Assembly: GCA_026387965.1 (NCBI GenBank) | Contig: JAPLKR010000114.1 | Span: 1-10,896 of the forward strand | Length of the DNA: 10,896 bases | Direction of reading: 5' to 3' | Source of the DNA: Fusobacteriota bacterium | GTDB taxonomy: Bacteria; Fusobacteriota; Fusobacteriia; JAPLKR01 | Part shown: in pieces, positions 1 to 7,251 of the stretch | Position numbering within the stretch: the stretch's first letter is position 1 | Layout of the letters: the number at the start of each line of letters is the position of its first letter | Notes under the pieces: generated by a model | What the model was told of the DNA's origin: nothing | Seen by the model: only the letters and a program-made list of their open reading frames with translations | Databases searched by the model: none | Translations under genes and position numbers: made by a program

Positions 1-865
1 AGTGCTCAATCATATCTCGATTACTCGTTTTAAGTGCCTCAATAGCGGCCAATTGAGATATTGTACAGGTAGATGTCACCAAGTATTGATGTGTTTTTAA
101 TATATGCTTAGCTATCGAGTCATCAGCCAATACATATCCAACACGCCACCCCGTCATAGAGTGAGATTTTGAAAATCCTAAAATAACAATGACTTTTTCA
201 CGAATGTTTTCATACTCTCCGATACTTATAAATGAATCAGTATCATATACTATCTCACGATATACCTCGTCAGATATCACAAAAATATCTCTATCTTTTA
301 CACACTCTACCATTACCTCTATAGACTCTTTTGAGTAAACACATCCAGATGGGTTATTCGGAGTCGTTATTAAGATTGCCTTGGTATTTTCGGTAATATG
401 TGAAAGTATCGTCTCCTTCGTGAGTTGAAACCCATCTTTTTTAGTATTCATTTCCACAACTCTGCCACCATTTAGTGTGATCAATGGGGCATATCCAGGA
501 TAACAGGGTGTAGGGATAATAACCTCATCATCAGCTTCAATAAGTGTAGAAAGCGTCGTTGAAAGTCCCTCCATAGATCCCACGGTCGCAATAACTTCTT
601 TTGGCGTGTAATTTAAATGATATTTTTCCTTTATAAAGTCAGAAATCGCTACTCTTAGCTCAATCATCCCTTGGTTTTGAGTATAGAAAGTCTGATTATT
701 TTCAATTGCTTTTATACCCGCTAATTTAACATTCTCTGGAGTATTGAAGTAAGGCTCGCCAATGGTAAATAATATCATATTCTTTTTAGTTTTAGCCATT
801 TCATTGAACCGTCTTATTCCACTCAGTTGAATATTTCTAATGGCTAATTTCACTCTATTTTCCAT
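1..865 (-). CDS. patA: PatA-like aminotransferase, C-terminus cut by the window edge
   Basis: This is a fold-type I, PLP-dependent aminotransferase of class I/II; 288 residues are visible and the C-terminal third lies outside the window. In Bacillus, PatA is the N-acetyl-LL-diaminopimelate aminotransferase of the acetylated lysine/DAP pathway. The N-terminal GIRRF and TIGEP segments, NNPSG (N171), SDEVY (D199, Y202) and FSKSHSMTGWRVGY with the PLP lysine K233 and R241 are all present. The stretch around IAKHILKTHQY agrees closely with Bacillus PatA as I remember it. The start ATG lies inside the last codons of the upstream deacetylase gene, overlapping by 11 bases. A GGTGGG stretch precedes it, so translation is probably coupled. 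The adjacent deacetylase supports the DAP role over a generic aminotransferase. Substrate specificity remains inferred. Confidence 0.85.
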   Translation of the reverse strand, partial: MENRVKLAIRNIQLSGIRRFNEMAKTKKNMILFTIGEPYFNTPENVKLAGIKAIENNQTFYTQNQGMIELRVAISDFIKEKYHLNYTPKEVIATVGSMEGLSTTLSTLIEADDEVIIPTPCYPGYAPLITLNGGRVVEMNTKKDGFQLTKETILSHITENTKAILITTPNNPSGCVYSKESIEVMVECVKDRDIFVISDEVYREIVYDTDSFISIGEYENIREKVIVILGFSKSHSMTGWRVGYVLADDSIAKHILKTHQYLVTSTCTISQLAAIEALKTSNRDMIEH

Positions 866-1985
866 TCAACCCACCCATCTCTTTAACCGTGCAAATGTAC
901 GCCTGCACTCCATACTCTAGCGCGGCTTCGTCAAAATCATAACACGCATTATGAAGCGGAATATCATGTTCTAATGTTTTCGTTCCACAGAAGAAGAAAA
1001 CACCAGGAAATGCCCTTTGATAAAATGAAAAATCCTCTGCTATCATAAATGGTTCAGAAAACTCAACAAACTCCATGGCACTTACCCCAACCTTGAACTT
1101 TTCGAAAAGAACTTTATCGTTAATCACAGGAGGGTACCCTGATTTCAACTCAATTTCCACCTCAATACGGTGTGTCAATTTATACCCTTTTGCCATTTCC
1201 ACTAGCCTTGACACAATGTGGCTGTACACATCTTCATTAAAAACACGAATAGTCCCTTCAATTTGAGCAAACTCACTCACGATATTTCTAACATCTCCAC
1301 CGTGCATCTTTCCAAAAGTCACGATAGCCTTTTCAAGAGGAGATATCTCTCTTGTCATCATCACTTGCACATCAAGTAGGAATCGTGACGCCGCCATAAT
1401 AGCATCTACACCGTTTTGAGGTATCGCTCCGTGAGCACTTTTTCCTTTAAATTTTATATTGATTTCAGTCGCTTTTGCAATAAATTCGCCAGACCTACTC
1501 CCTATTTTTCCTTGCTCTAAACTAGGAAATAGGTGCATTCCAAAAATAGCAATTACCTTTAATGAGTGTAAAATTCCTGATTTAACAATCAAATCTGCCC
1601 CACCAATCGTCTCTTCTGCAGGTTGAAACACCAAAACAATATTTTTTGTAATTAGTGCTCTGTTTTCAGCAAGAAAATGTGCAAATTCTAAAAGCATAGC
1701 CATATGCCCATCATGGCCACACGCATGCATAACTCCCATCGTTTGTGACGCAAACTCATGTGTTAATCTCTCCTCTATGGGAAGGGCATCCATATCACTT
1801 CTAAAGGCAATCGATTCTCCCTCATTTACTTTGAATACTCCAATCACGCCTGTATCTAAAATATCGACTGTCTCTATCTGTAGAGCGTTGAGCACCTTTT
1901 TAATATATTCTTTAGTCTTATATTCTTGCAAACTTAACTCGGCTAATTGGTGAAGTTCTCTTCGATATTTTTTTAATCTTGACAT
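855..1985 (-). CDS. dapL: M20-family amidohydrolase, probable N-acetyldiaminopimelate deacetylase
   Basis: A zinc-dependent M20D peptidase/amidohydrolase of 376 residues, the usual length for Bacillus DapL (about 374). DapL removes acetate from N-acetyl-LL-diaminopimelate to give LL-DAP in the cytoplasm. Visible metal-site motifs are HACGHDGH (H87, C89, H91), PAEE (E124/E125), GMH (H151) and LHN (H345); RSDMDALPI lies before the first cluster and a dimerisation domain occupies the middle. A GTG at 1991 would add two residues, but it lies inside the GAGGTG ribosome site, so I chose the ATG at 1985. The aminotransferase that would make its substrate follows with an 11-base overlap. Alternatives are hippurate hydrolase-like or aminoacylase-like enzymes of the same family; the PatA partner is the main reason to prefer DapL. 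Confidence 0.8.
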   Translation of the reverse strand: MSRLKKYRRELHQLAELSLQEYKTKEYIKKVLNALQIETVDILDTGVIGVFKVNEGESIAFRSDMDALPIEERLTHEFASQTMGVMHACGHDGHMAMLLEFAHFLAENRALITKNIVLVFQPAEETIGGADLIVKSGILHSLKVIAIFGMHLFPSLEQGKIGSRSGEFIAKATEINIKFKGKSAHGAIPQNGVDAIMAASRFLLDVQVMMTREISPLEKAIVTFGKMHGGDVRNIVSEFAQIEGTIRVFNEDVYSHIVSRLVEMAKGYKLTHRIEVEIELKSGYPPVINDKVLFEKFKVGVSAMEFVEFSEPFMIAEDFSFYQRAFPGVFFFCGTKTLEHDIPLHNACYDFDEAALEYGVQAYICTVKEMGGLNGK

Positions 1986-1991
1986 ATACAC

Positions 1992-2020
1992 CTCATATAT
2001 TTTTTCTATATTATAGCATA
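1992..2020 (-). promoter_or_regulatory. Candidate promoter of dapL-patA
   Basis: On the minus strand TGCTATAAT (an extended -10 with TG one base upstream) lies about 25 bases before the dapL start. A matching -35 would fall inside the terminator stem of the preceding gene and is poor (TTTACC-like). The extended -10 may compensate. A GAGGTG ribosome site follows. Confidence 0.45.
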
Positions 2021-2050
2021 AAAAAAGAGAGGTAAAAACCTCTCTTTTTT
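2021..2050 (-). terminator. Intrinsic terminator after the UPF0173 hydrolase gene
   Basis: A perfect 12-base-pair stem: left arm 2021-2032, six-base loop 2033-2038, right arm 2039-2050. It has a GAGAGG/CCTCTC core flanked by A and T runs. It abuts and includes the last base of the hydrolase stop codon. The A/T symmetry would let it work in either direction, but only the minus-strand gene needs it. Confidence 0.85.
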
Positions 2051-2730
2051 TATACTTTTATCGTTTCATTTATTTGTATAATATATACTCCGCCACATTT
2101 TCCTAAACTCTCCTGCAGTGTTTGATCACTACATGCAATCACTGGAAATGTATTGTAGTGAACTGGAATATTTTTCTTTGCTCCAACCATCTTCATAGCA
2201 CGTTTAAAATCACAAAGATCCATGGTAAATTGTCCACCCATTGGCATAATTGCTAAATCAATATCTTCATCTTTTAATAGTTGCATTTCAAGAGTTAACC
2301 CAGTATCTCCTGAAATATATATTTTTTTACCCTCGGCATTTAAAATAAACCCCATGGCAATCCCGCCATAACTACCATCTGGAAGCGATGAACCATGTAC
2401 GGCTAAAACACCTTTTATCTCAAACCCATCATACGAAACATATCCACCGATATATTGAGACGCGAGTTGTTCTTGAGCAACTCCTTCTTTTTGAAGATAT
2501 GCTCCTATTTCAGGATTAGAAATAATTTTAATTTTAGGATTTGCTTTCGCAAACTCAACTGTATTACCAATATGATCAAAGTGACCATGTGTTAGCAATA
2601 TGTAGTCTAATTCCTCTGCATTTACCTGTTTTGAAACAATTGGGTTACCTAAAACCCACGGGTCTGTAATAATTTTTTTCCCATTAAATTCAAATAGATT
2701 CACATTGTGTCCTAAAAAAGTATAATTCAT
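2050..2730 (-). CDS. UPF0173 metal-dependent hydrolase (metallo-beta-lactamase fold)
   Basis: A 226-residue cytoplasmic protein with the metallo-beta-lactamase fold, matching the UPF0173 family in length and motifs. The metal-binding HGHFDH motif is at residues 48-53 (H48, H50, D52, H53). Further expected ligands are a histidine in AVHGSS near residue 114, the aspartate of SGDTG and the histidine of PVHYNT near 192. Family members are assigned as metal-dependent hydrolases without an agreed physiological substrate, and nothing here adds one. The start is well supported by AGGAGG five bases upstream. The gene is a complete transcription unit by itself, with a strong promoter and an immediate terminator, so it is probably expressed independently of its neighbours. 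Confidence 0.9.
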   Translation of the reverse strand: MNYTFLGHNVNLFEFNGKKIITDPWVLGNPIVSKQVNAEELDYILLTHGHFDHIGNTVEFAKANPKIKIISNPEIGAYLQKEGVAQEQLASQYIGGYVSYDGFEIKGVLAVHGSSLPDGSYGGIAMGFILNAEGKKIYISGDTGLTLEMQLLKDEDIDLAIMPMGGQFTMDLCDFKRAMKMVGAKKNIPVHYNTFPVIACSDQTLQESLGKCGGVYIIQINETIKV

Positions 2731-2751
2731 ATTGCCTCCTATTTTTCTTAT

Positions 2752-2780
2752 ATTATATCATATCAAGCTGCATGTGTCAA
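2752..2780 (-). promoter_or_regulatory. Consensus sigma-70-type promoter of the UPF0173 gene
   Basis: On the minus strand TTGACA (2775-2780) and TATAAT (2752-2757) are separated by exactly 17 bases, matching both consensus hexamers. The predicted transcript starts near 2745, giving a leader of only about 15 bases that consists mostly of the AGGAGG ribosome site. No operator is obvious. Confidence 0.85.
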
Positions 2781-2818
2781 CTTTTTAATTGATTAATAAA
2801 TTCATAGTTATTTATATG

Positions 2819-2849
2819 AAATGGAGCTAAATTAAATCTAGCCCCATTT
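2819..2849 (-). terminator. Likely terminator after the 245-residue hypothetical gene
   Basis: An 11-position stem with arms at 2819-2829 and 2839-2849 and a nine-base loop. Read as minus-strand RNA, the one non-Watson-Crick position is an acceptable G-U pair; on the plus strand it is A-C. The U-tract after the minus-strand stem is short, but orientation and position fit the gene ending at 2868. Confidence 0.6.
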
Positions 2850-2867
2850 TTTATAACTTATTTTAAA

Positions 2868-3605
2868 CTAATTCAGTATTGATATTTCAGTTTCTAATTT
2901 TTTAAAACTCTCTTTGATTAGTATATCCCAACTCTCTACAGTAGTTGAATAAGCGCTATTTTCATTGAAAACAAATCTATCGTTAAAATCAATCAGAACA
3001 TCTATACCATACTCTGTTATTTCACCATTTGGTACTCTACCTTTGAATTTTTCAAAAACTTCTTTAGGAAAGGACTTGTAATTTTTGATCGAAACATTTG
3101 AATAATATGTATTCTCTACTACTTTAGTTGTTTTATACTCTAAATCATACAAATTGTTTACATCTGTTGATTTAGAAAGCTTAGCCGCTAAATTTTTAAT
3201 TGCTTCAGTCGAACTCACTTCTCCTGTAAGGTTAATTTTAGCAAAGTTCATTATTCCTGAAAATTGCATAACTAGACACAGCTCTTCGACAATATCTTTT
3301 AAATAATCAACTTGATCAATAATTCTAGCCATAACTTTCTCTGAATCTTCACGTATCTCAACTGGAAACCCAATATTTAAAGCCATATTTACTTGAGACA
3401 GAACAATTTGACTCATTCCATCTTTTGCAGTGAATGCAACTCTTGGAACAGATGGATCTGTATTTGGAGGAACATTATTAAGTTGAGCAGCTTCGTACTC
3501 ATTAATTAAATAACTTCCTATCACATTGGCAAAATCTTGAATGTCTGCTTTTAACTCAAAAGCAAATGAAAAACTTGTGTTAACAAAAAAAGGCTTAACT
3601 GACAT
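2868..3605 (-). CDS. Hypothetical protein, 245 residues, unrecognised
   Basis: I do not recognise this protein with confidence. The ATG at 3605 is the likely start because GGGAG lies six bases upstream; an in-frame start 15 codons earlier lacks such a site and runs through AT-rich promoter-like DNA. The product has no signal peptide or membrane segment and looks soluble and cytoplasmic. It begins MSVKPFFVNTSFSFAFELK, followed by a segment with PRVAFTAKDG near residue 55, then a mixed helical middle and an acidic C-terminus. An early beta strand followed by a P-R-(x)n-DG-(x)n-Q/S-(x)n-N pattern is weakly reminiscent of the sporadically distributed TIGR04255 family of about 250 residues. That is a resemblance only. 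The gene is monocistronic, divergent from a broken wall hydrolase gene, with its own terminator. Base composition matches its neighbours. Confidence 0.8.
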   Translation of the reverse strand: MSVKPFFVNTSFSFAFELKADIQDFANVIGSYLINEYEAAQLNNVPPNTDPSVPRVAFTAKDGMSQIVLSQVNMALNIGFPVEIREDSEKVMARIIDQVDYLKDIVEELCLVMQFSGIMNFAKINLTGEVSSTEAIKNLAAKLSKSTDVNNLYDLEYKTTKVVENTYYSNVSIKNYKSFPKEVFEKFKGRVPNGEITEYGIDVLIDFNDRFVFNENSAYSTTVESWDILIKESFKKLETEISILN

Positions 3606-3645
3606 TATACACTCCCTATAATTTTTTATAATATTATAACATATT
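3606..3645 (-). promoter_or_regulatory. Probable promoter region of the 245-residue gene
   Basis: The minus strand has TATAAT about 30 bases before the start codon, inside a run of overlapping TATAAT/TATAAA-like sequences. A TTGAAA lies close upstream, but its spacing to each candidate -10 is shorter than 17, so the -35 is uncertain. Confidence 0.4.
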
Positions 3646-3662
3646 TTCAATACTTTTATAAC

Positions 3663-3691
3663 TTGATTTTTATGAAATATTGTTTTATAAT
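3663..3691 (+). promoter_or_regulatory. Promoter of the glucosaminidase gene
   Basis: TTGATT (3663-3668) and TATAAT (3686-3691) are 17 bases apart on the plus strand. The predicted start near 3698 leaves a leader of about 27 bases ending in an AGGGGTGAGG ribosome site before the ATG at 3725. The promoter looks intact although the gene is frameshifted. Confidence 0.7.
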
Positions 3692-3724
3692 GATTTACTA
3701 GTCATGTTTGAAAGGGGTGAGGAA

Positions 3725-4383
3725 ATGAAAAAAATTGCATTATTAGCTGCTTTAATTCTGCTTTTTTCTTTTAGCTTCGCTTCTTCAACTATCGTAGTTA
3801 AGCATGAAACCATAACGGTCGATTCTCCTCAAGACATCATGCCACTTGATACCTCCAAAGAAGCCGCCTATAGTATCATGTACAATGTAACTCCTAATCT
3901 TAAGCTTTCTAAACTTCTGTAGATCTAATCCTTGCTCAAGCAGCTTTGGAATCAGGTTGGGGAACTTCAAGATTTTTTGTTCAAGGGAATAATGCCTTTG
4001 GTCTGCATGCTTTTAATGATTCTACACCAAGCATTCAAAGCATTGGAAATCCTAATACTCAAGTAATGAAATTTAAAACACTTGAACAGTGTATCGAACA
4101 ATATTTTATTACACTTTCAACCAATTCTAACTACGATTCATTTAGAAATGCACTTAATTCTCCACTTTCAACCAATACTCCTTATCTACTCTCACAACTT
4201 GGAGCTTATTCAATTTTAGGAGCAGATTTATACTCTGAAATGCTTCTTAACGTTATTAATCAAAACACACTTTCACAGTATAATAATTATGTACTCATTC
4301 ATCATGATATCTATTATAGTTATTATTTTAGAAAATTTTTACGATGGTTTACTCTTCTTTGGATTGTAGGCGAAACCTACTAA
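3725..4383 (+). pseudogene. Secreted Bax-like glucosaminidase, frameshifted
   Basis: Two reading frames together encode a small exported wall hydrolase of the Bax/FlgJ-type glucosaminidase family, which cleaves N-acetylglucosaminyl bonds in peptidoglycan. The first frame starts at 3725 behind a strong ribosome site. It encodes a signal peptide (MKKIALLAALILLFSFSFA) and about 45 mature residues, then stops at 3920-3922. The second frame continues at 3919 with VDLILAQAALESGWGTSRFF, the catalytic core with its glutamate, then GNNAFGLHAF. Losing one base within about 3914-3919 accounts for the switch. After the expected domain end near NQNTLSQYNN there is an unusual aromatic tail of about 30 residues, which may reflect loss of the original stop. 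Joined length is about 219 residues. The break could be decay, phase variation or a sequencing error; there is no classic slippery heptamer. Confidence 0.75.
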
Positions 4384-4417
4384 AAAAAGCTATCTCAACT
4401 TCGAGATAGCTTTTTTT
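4382..4417. terminator. Bidirectional terminator between convergent units
   Basis: A perfect nine-base-pair stem AGCTATCTC/GAGATAGCT (arms 4388-4396 and 4403-4411) with a six-base loop, flanked by seven A on one side and seven T on the other. It directly follows the stop of the plus-strand glucosaminidase frame. It also lies just beyond the end of the minus-strand gene fossil that follows kdsD, so it can end transcription from both sides. Confidence 0.9.
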
Positions 4418-4432
4418 AATATAGATGTTTTT

Positions 4433-4794
4433 CTAAACAATAATACCCTCATCTGTATGGTATAACTCGTCTACTTCTAGAGTATAGATAATTTTCTGAA
4501 AATTTCCTTACTATGATATTCTTGGAGCACAAAAATAGTAATTCAAAACACACTTATCAATCGTTTTATTAACCTTGCAATGGTACCTCATCCGATTACG
4601 CTAATTTGAATGAGCACAACATACATATAACTCTCAAATATACTCTGGTACACGTAGATAACTTAGTTAACTCATCTCTGAAAAAATTCATCGTTGATGT
4701 TAGCATCCATTAAATTTCTTCGAATGAACTCTGGCACTCACTTTGCATCAGTATTATAATGCCATCTCAACTCGAATTCGTCTACATTAAACTC
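4433..4794 (-). pseudogene. Decayed gene fossil directly downstream of kdsD
   Basis: This 360-base stretch has no intact ORF but keeps coding-like pieces on the minus strand. The kdsD stop merges into TAGGAGTTTAATG, a ribosome site and ATG in the right place for a next gene, but the following codon in that frame is TAG. One frame over, 4794-4741 reads VDEFELRWHYNTDAK; after a TGA, 4737-4675 reads VPEFIRRNLMDANINDEFF. Another frame continues at 4679-4599 (RDELTKLSTCTRVYLR). Near the end, 4495-4436 reads IIYTLEVDELYHTDEGIIV before a TAG. The shared terminator then follows. I infer a former last gene of the kdsD operon, about 120 codons long, broken by several stops and frameshifts. I cannot name the ancestor. 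Chance open stretches in AT-rich DNA are the alternative. Confidence 0.4.
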
Positions 4795-5757
4795 CTATTT
4801 TAACTTCCCAAGTAGGTCATGTATTCTAATCATACCGACAATATCACCAGAATCTAATACAGGCAGAACAGAGATTTGACTCTCTCTCTCCTCCATCGTG
4901 CCCAGAGCATCAGCAGCTAAACTATCAGGTGTTGCACATATTGGATTTTTAATCATAATATCCTTTGCACGTAGATTAAAAAACTCTTCTTTTTTAAGAA
5001 GAGCTCTTCTTAAATCCCCTTCGGTAATAATTCCAACTAAACTCTTCTTATTCTCAGATACACATACTGCACCCAATTTTTTTACCGTCAACTCCATAAC
5101 CACTTCATCCATAGTAGCCTCTTGTGTTACAAAAGGGATCTCTTCCCCTTTTTTCATGATATCCCGAACATGAAGTAGCAACCTTCTTCCAAGTGCGCCT
5201 CCAGGGTGATATAAGGCAAAATTTTCAGGCTTAAACCCCTTTAACTTCATCAATGTAGCTGCTATCGCATCTCCCATAACCAATGCCCCTGTCGAAGAGG
5301 ACATCGGCGCGAGATTAAGAGGACACCCTTCGCGCCTTACATGAATATTAAGCACTACATTCGCCATAGCCGCAAGATATGAATTCAAATTTCCTGTCAT
5401 CGCAATAAGGGATATGTGTTGCTTCTTTAAAACAGGTATGATACTTTTAAGTTCATCACCATTTCCACTATTAGAAATCAGAACCACCACATCTTCTTTC
5501 GAAACAATCCCTAAATCTCCATGTAGCGCTTCTGCAGAGTTTAAAAATACTGCAGTTGTCCCTGTCGAAGAGAGAGTAGCTGCAATTTTTTGTCCAATTA
5601 GGCCTGATTTCCCAATTCCACTTATAACCACTTTTCCCTTACAATTTCGAATAATTTCAATAGCTTCAATACTTTCATCACCCATATTAGACTTTACATA
5701 CTCTAATTCAGAGATTTCAATATCAAATATCTCTTTTATACTTTCAAGAACGCCCAT
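4795..5757 (-). CDS. kdsD: D-arabinose-5-phosphate isomerase (KdsD/KpsF/GutQ family)
   Basis: Interconverts D-ribulose 5-phosphate and D-arabinose 5-phosphate, the first step of KDO synthesis for lipopolysaccharide inner core or capsule. The 320-residue protein has the full architecture: a sugar isomerase (SIS) domain at about residues 30-185 and a CBS pair at about 196-320. Family motifs SGIGKSGLIG, SAEALHGDLG, SNSGNGDE, REGCPLNLAPMSSST and YHPGGALGRRLL are intact. K50, E102, E143 and H184 correspond, with a constant offset of nine, to the E. coli KdsD residues K59, E111, E152 and H193. A GAGGAA ribosome site precedes the ATG. It follows pepD after 14 bases, so the two are probably cotranscribed. 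The gene implies an outer membrane or KDO-containing capsule; no other KDO gene is in the window. GutQ-like use in sugar-alcohol metabolism is less likely. Confidence 0.92.
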   Translation of the reverse strand: MGVLESIKEIFDIEISELEYVKSNMGDESIEAIEIIRNCKGKVVISGIGKSGLIGQKIAATLSSTGTTAVFLNSAEALHGDLGIVSKEDVVVLISNSGNGDELKSIIPVLKKQHISLIAMTGNLNSYLAAMANVVLNIHVRREGCPLNLAPMSSSTGALVMGDAIAATLMKLKGFKPENFALYHPGGALGRRLLLHVRDIMKKGEEIPFVTQEATMDEVVMELTVKKLGAVCVSENKKSLVGIITEGDLRRALLKKEEFFNLRAKDIMIKNPICATPDSLAADALGTMEERESQISVLPVLDSGDIVGMIRIHDLLGKLK

Positions 5758-5771
5758 TTTTCCTCACTATG

Positions 5772-7217
5772 CTATTTAGTTTCAATATGTGCTAAAATAT
5801 ATTTTAAAAAATTCCACGATTTTTCAACTGAACTGATGCTAACCTCTTCATTGATAGAATGAGGATAACGAATATTTGCACCAATTGAAACGGCTTCCAT
5901 ATTAGGATATATCCCTTGAATCAAGCCACACTCGAGACCACCATGTGTTGCTGCCACATGAATCTCTTCACCGTAAAGTTTTAAATATTCCTCTTTAACT
6001 ATTTTTAAAATCGAGCTATTTACATTGGGCAGCCAACCTGGATAGGCGCCTGTGTGCTCTACTTTTGCACCAATCAACTCATAGGTTGCTGCAATCATAT
6101 TCGCAACTTTCTCTTTTGCATGAGCCATCGGTGAGCGTGTTAGAAAAATACACTCTACGCTACTGGACATCGTTTTAATAGCACCAAAATTTGAAGATGT
6201 CTCAGGAATATTTACATTCCAATCCATTTTATGTACCCCAAAAAAACTTGCTTCGATGGCACGTATGATTTTTGAGCTTTCAGCAATATAGTGAGTTGGT
6301 GTTTCTATTTTTTCTACTGTAAAAGTCACTTTTTTTTCAACTGAGCCATACTCTGTTTTGAGGTTAGATTCATATTTTTTTACAAAACTTTCTACTTCGC
6401 TTGCGTATTTTCCCTCTACAACAAACTGAGCATCACATTTTGCGGGAATAACATTTCTAAGCGTTCCACCAACAATATTGACCAATTTAATATCAAAGCG
6501 CTTTTGCATTTCATAAAGGGCATTGGCTGTCTCTTTAATAGCATTAATGCGTCCCATATGAATGTCGCACCCTGAATGACCAGAAAAAAGCCCTTTAATC
6601 ACTAAATGAAAGGCAACACTTCCACTCGCTACAGCTATTTGAGTTGTAGGAATCGAAACATTTGTATCAATACCACCAGCACACCCAATACATACCACAT
6701 TATCATCTTCAGAATCAAGATTAATTAAAATCTCTCCTGTCAGCTCCCCAGTTTTTAACCCAAAAACACCTGTCATTCCTGTCTCTTCATCTACGGTAAT
6801 CAAGGCTTCTAATGGCCCATGTGCGATATCACTGCTCTCCATAAGTGCAAGTATCATCGCAACCCCAATACCATTATCAGCGCCTAAAGTTGTATCATGC
6901 GCTTTAATCAAATCTCCTTCAACAACAAGTTTAATAGGATCTGTTTCAAAATTATGTGTACTGGTCGAGGCTTTAGAGGGAACCATATCCATATGCGCTT
7001 GAAGGGTAACAATTTTTAAATTCTCTAACCCCTTTGTAGCTGGTTTTCTATAAATGATATTTCCTATTTCACTCTCAACCGTTTCAATTCCAAACTTTTC
7101 ACCTGTAGTCTTTAAATACGCACGAATTTTCGCTTCTTTTTTTGATGGATGAGGTACCCCACAAATTTCTTCAAAATAGTACCAAACTCTTTCTGGTTGC
7201 AATCCTACTAATTTCAT
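5772..7217 (-). CDS. pepD: Aminoacyl-histidine dipeptidase (M20 peptidase PepD)
   Basis: A cytosolic zinc dipeptidase of 481 residues (E. coli PepD has 485) that hydrolyses Xaa-His and other dipeptides. The N-terminal VWYYFEEICGVPHPSKKE matches the family signature. The metal and catalytic residues follow in order: QAHMDMV (H75, D77), LGADNGIG (D114), DEETGMTG (E144/E145) and NLDSED (D168). They sit five residues before E. coli H80, D82, D119, E149/E150 and D173. The last ligand is the histidine of RYPHSINE near 453. The central part is the M20 dimerisation/lid domain. AGGAGG lies just upstream of the ATG, so the start is clear. The gene sits between the ptsH terminator and kdsD. I see no strong promoter of its own, so expression may depend on read-through from ptsH or on a weak TATAAA-like site. 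Confidence 0.93.
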   Translation of the reverse strand: MKLVGLQPERVWYYFEEICGVPHPSKKEAKIRAYLKTTGEKFGIETVESEIGNIIYRKPATKGLENLKIVTLQAHMDMVPSKASTSTHNFETDPIKLVVEGDLIKAHDTTLGADNGIGVAMILALMESSDIAHGPLEALITVDEETGMTGVFGLKTGELTGEILINLDSEDDNVVCIGCAGGIDTNVSIPTTQIAVASGSVAFHLVIKGLFSGHSGCDIHMGRINAIKETANALYEMQKRFDIKLVNIVGGTLRNVIPAKCDAQFVVEGKYASEVESFVKKYESNLKTEYGSVEKKVTFTVEKIETPTHYIAESSKIIRAIEASFFGVHKMDWNVNIPETSSNFGAIKTMSSSVECIFLTRSPMAHAKEKVANMIAATYELIGAKVEHTGAYPGWLPNVNSSILKIVKEEYLKLYGEEIHVAATHGGLECGLIQGIYPNMEAVSIGANIRYPHSINEEVSISSVEKSWNFLKYILAHIETK

Positions 7218-7251
7218 AACTATCCTCCTAAAAATAAAGTTTTATATAAAA

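Noticed and set aside
2868-3650. Longer version of the 245-residue protein starting 15 codons upstream.
   Set aside because: The extension covers the ribosome site and promoter-like TATAAT sequence and has no ribosome site of its own.
4289-4369. 26-residue hydrophobic frame just before a terminator, reminiscent of a type I toxin peptide.
   Set aside because: It has no ribosome site, overlaps the glucosaminidase frame, matches no toxin family I know, and no antisense RNA promoter is evident.
4599-4679. Fragment ELTKLSTCTRVY in the fossil downstream of kdsD resembles the STCNR motif of glutamyl-tRNA reductase.
   Set aside because: Only a few residues agree and the flanking fragments do not convincingly match HemA, so I did not name the ancestor.
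4388-4775. Short similarity (ATCTCAACT) between the shared terminator and sequence near the kdsD end, suggesting flanking repeats.
   Set aside because: Only about nine bases are identical, which is expected by chance in AT-rich DNA.
5414-5779. Long plus-strand frames opposite kdsD (also 4898-5173) and opposite dapL (1075-1266).
   Set aside because: Each is antisense to a gene with intact family motifs and has no homology signal or suitable ribosome site.
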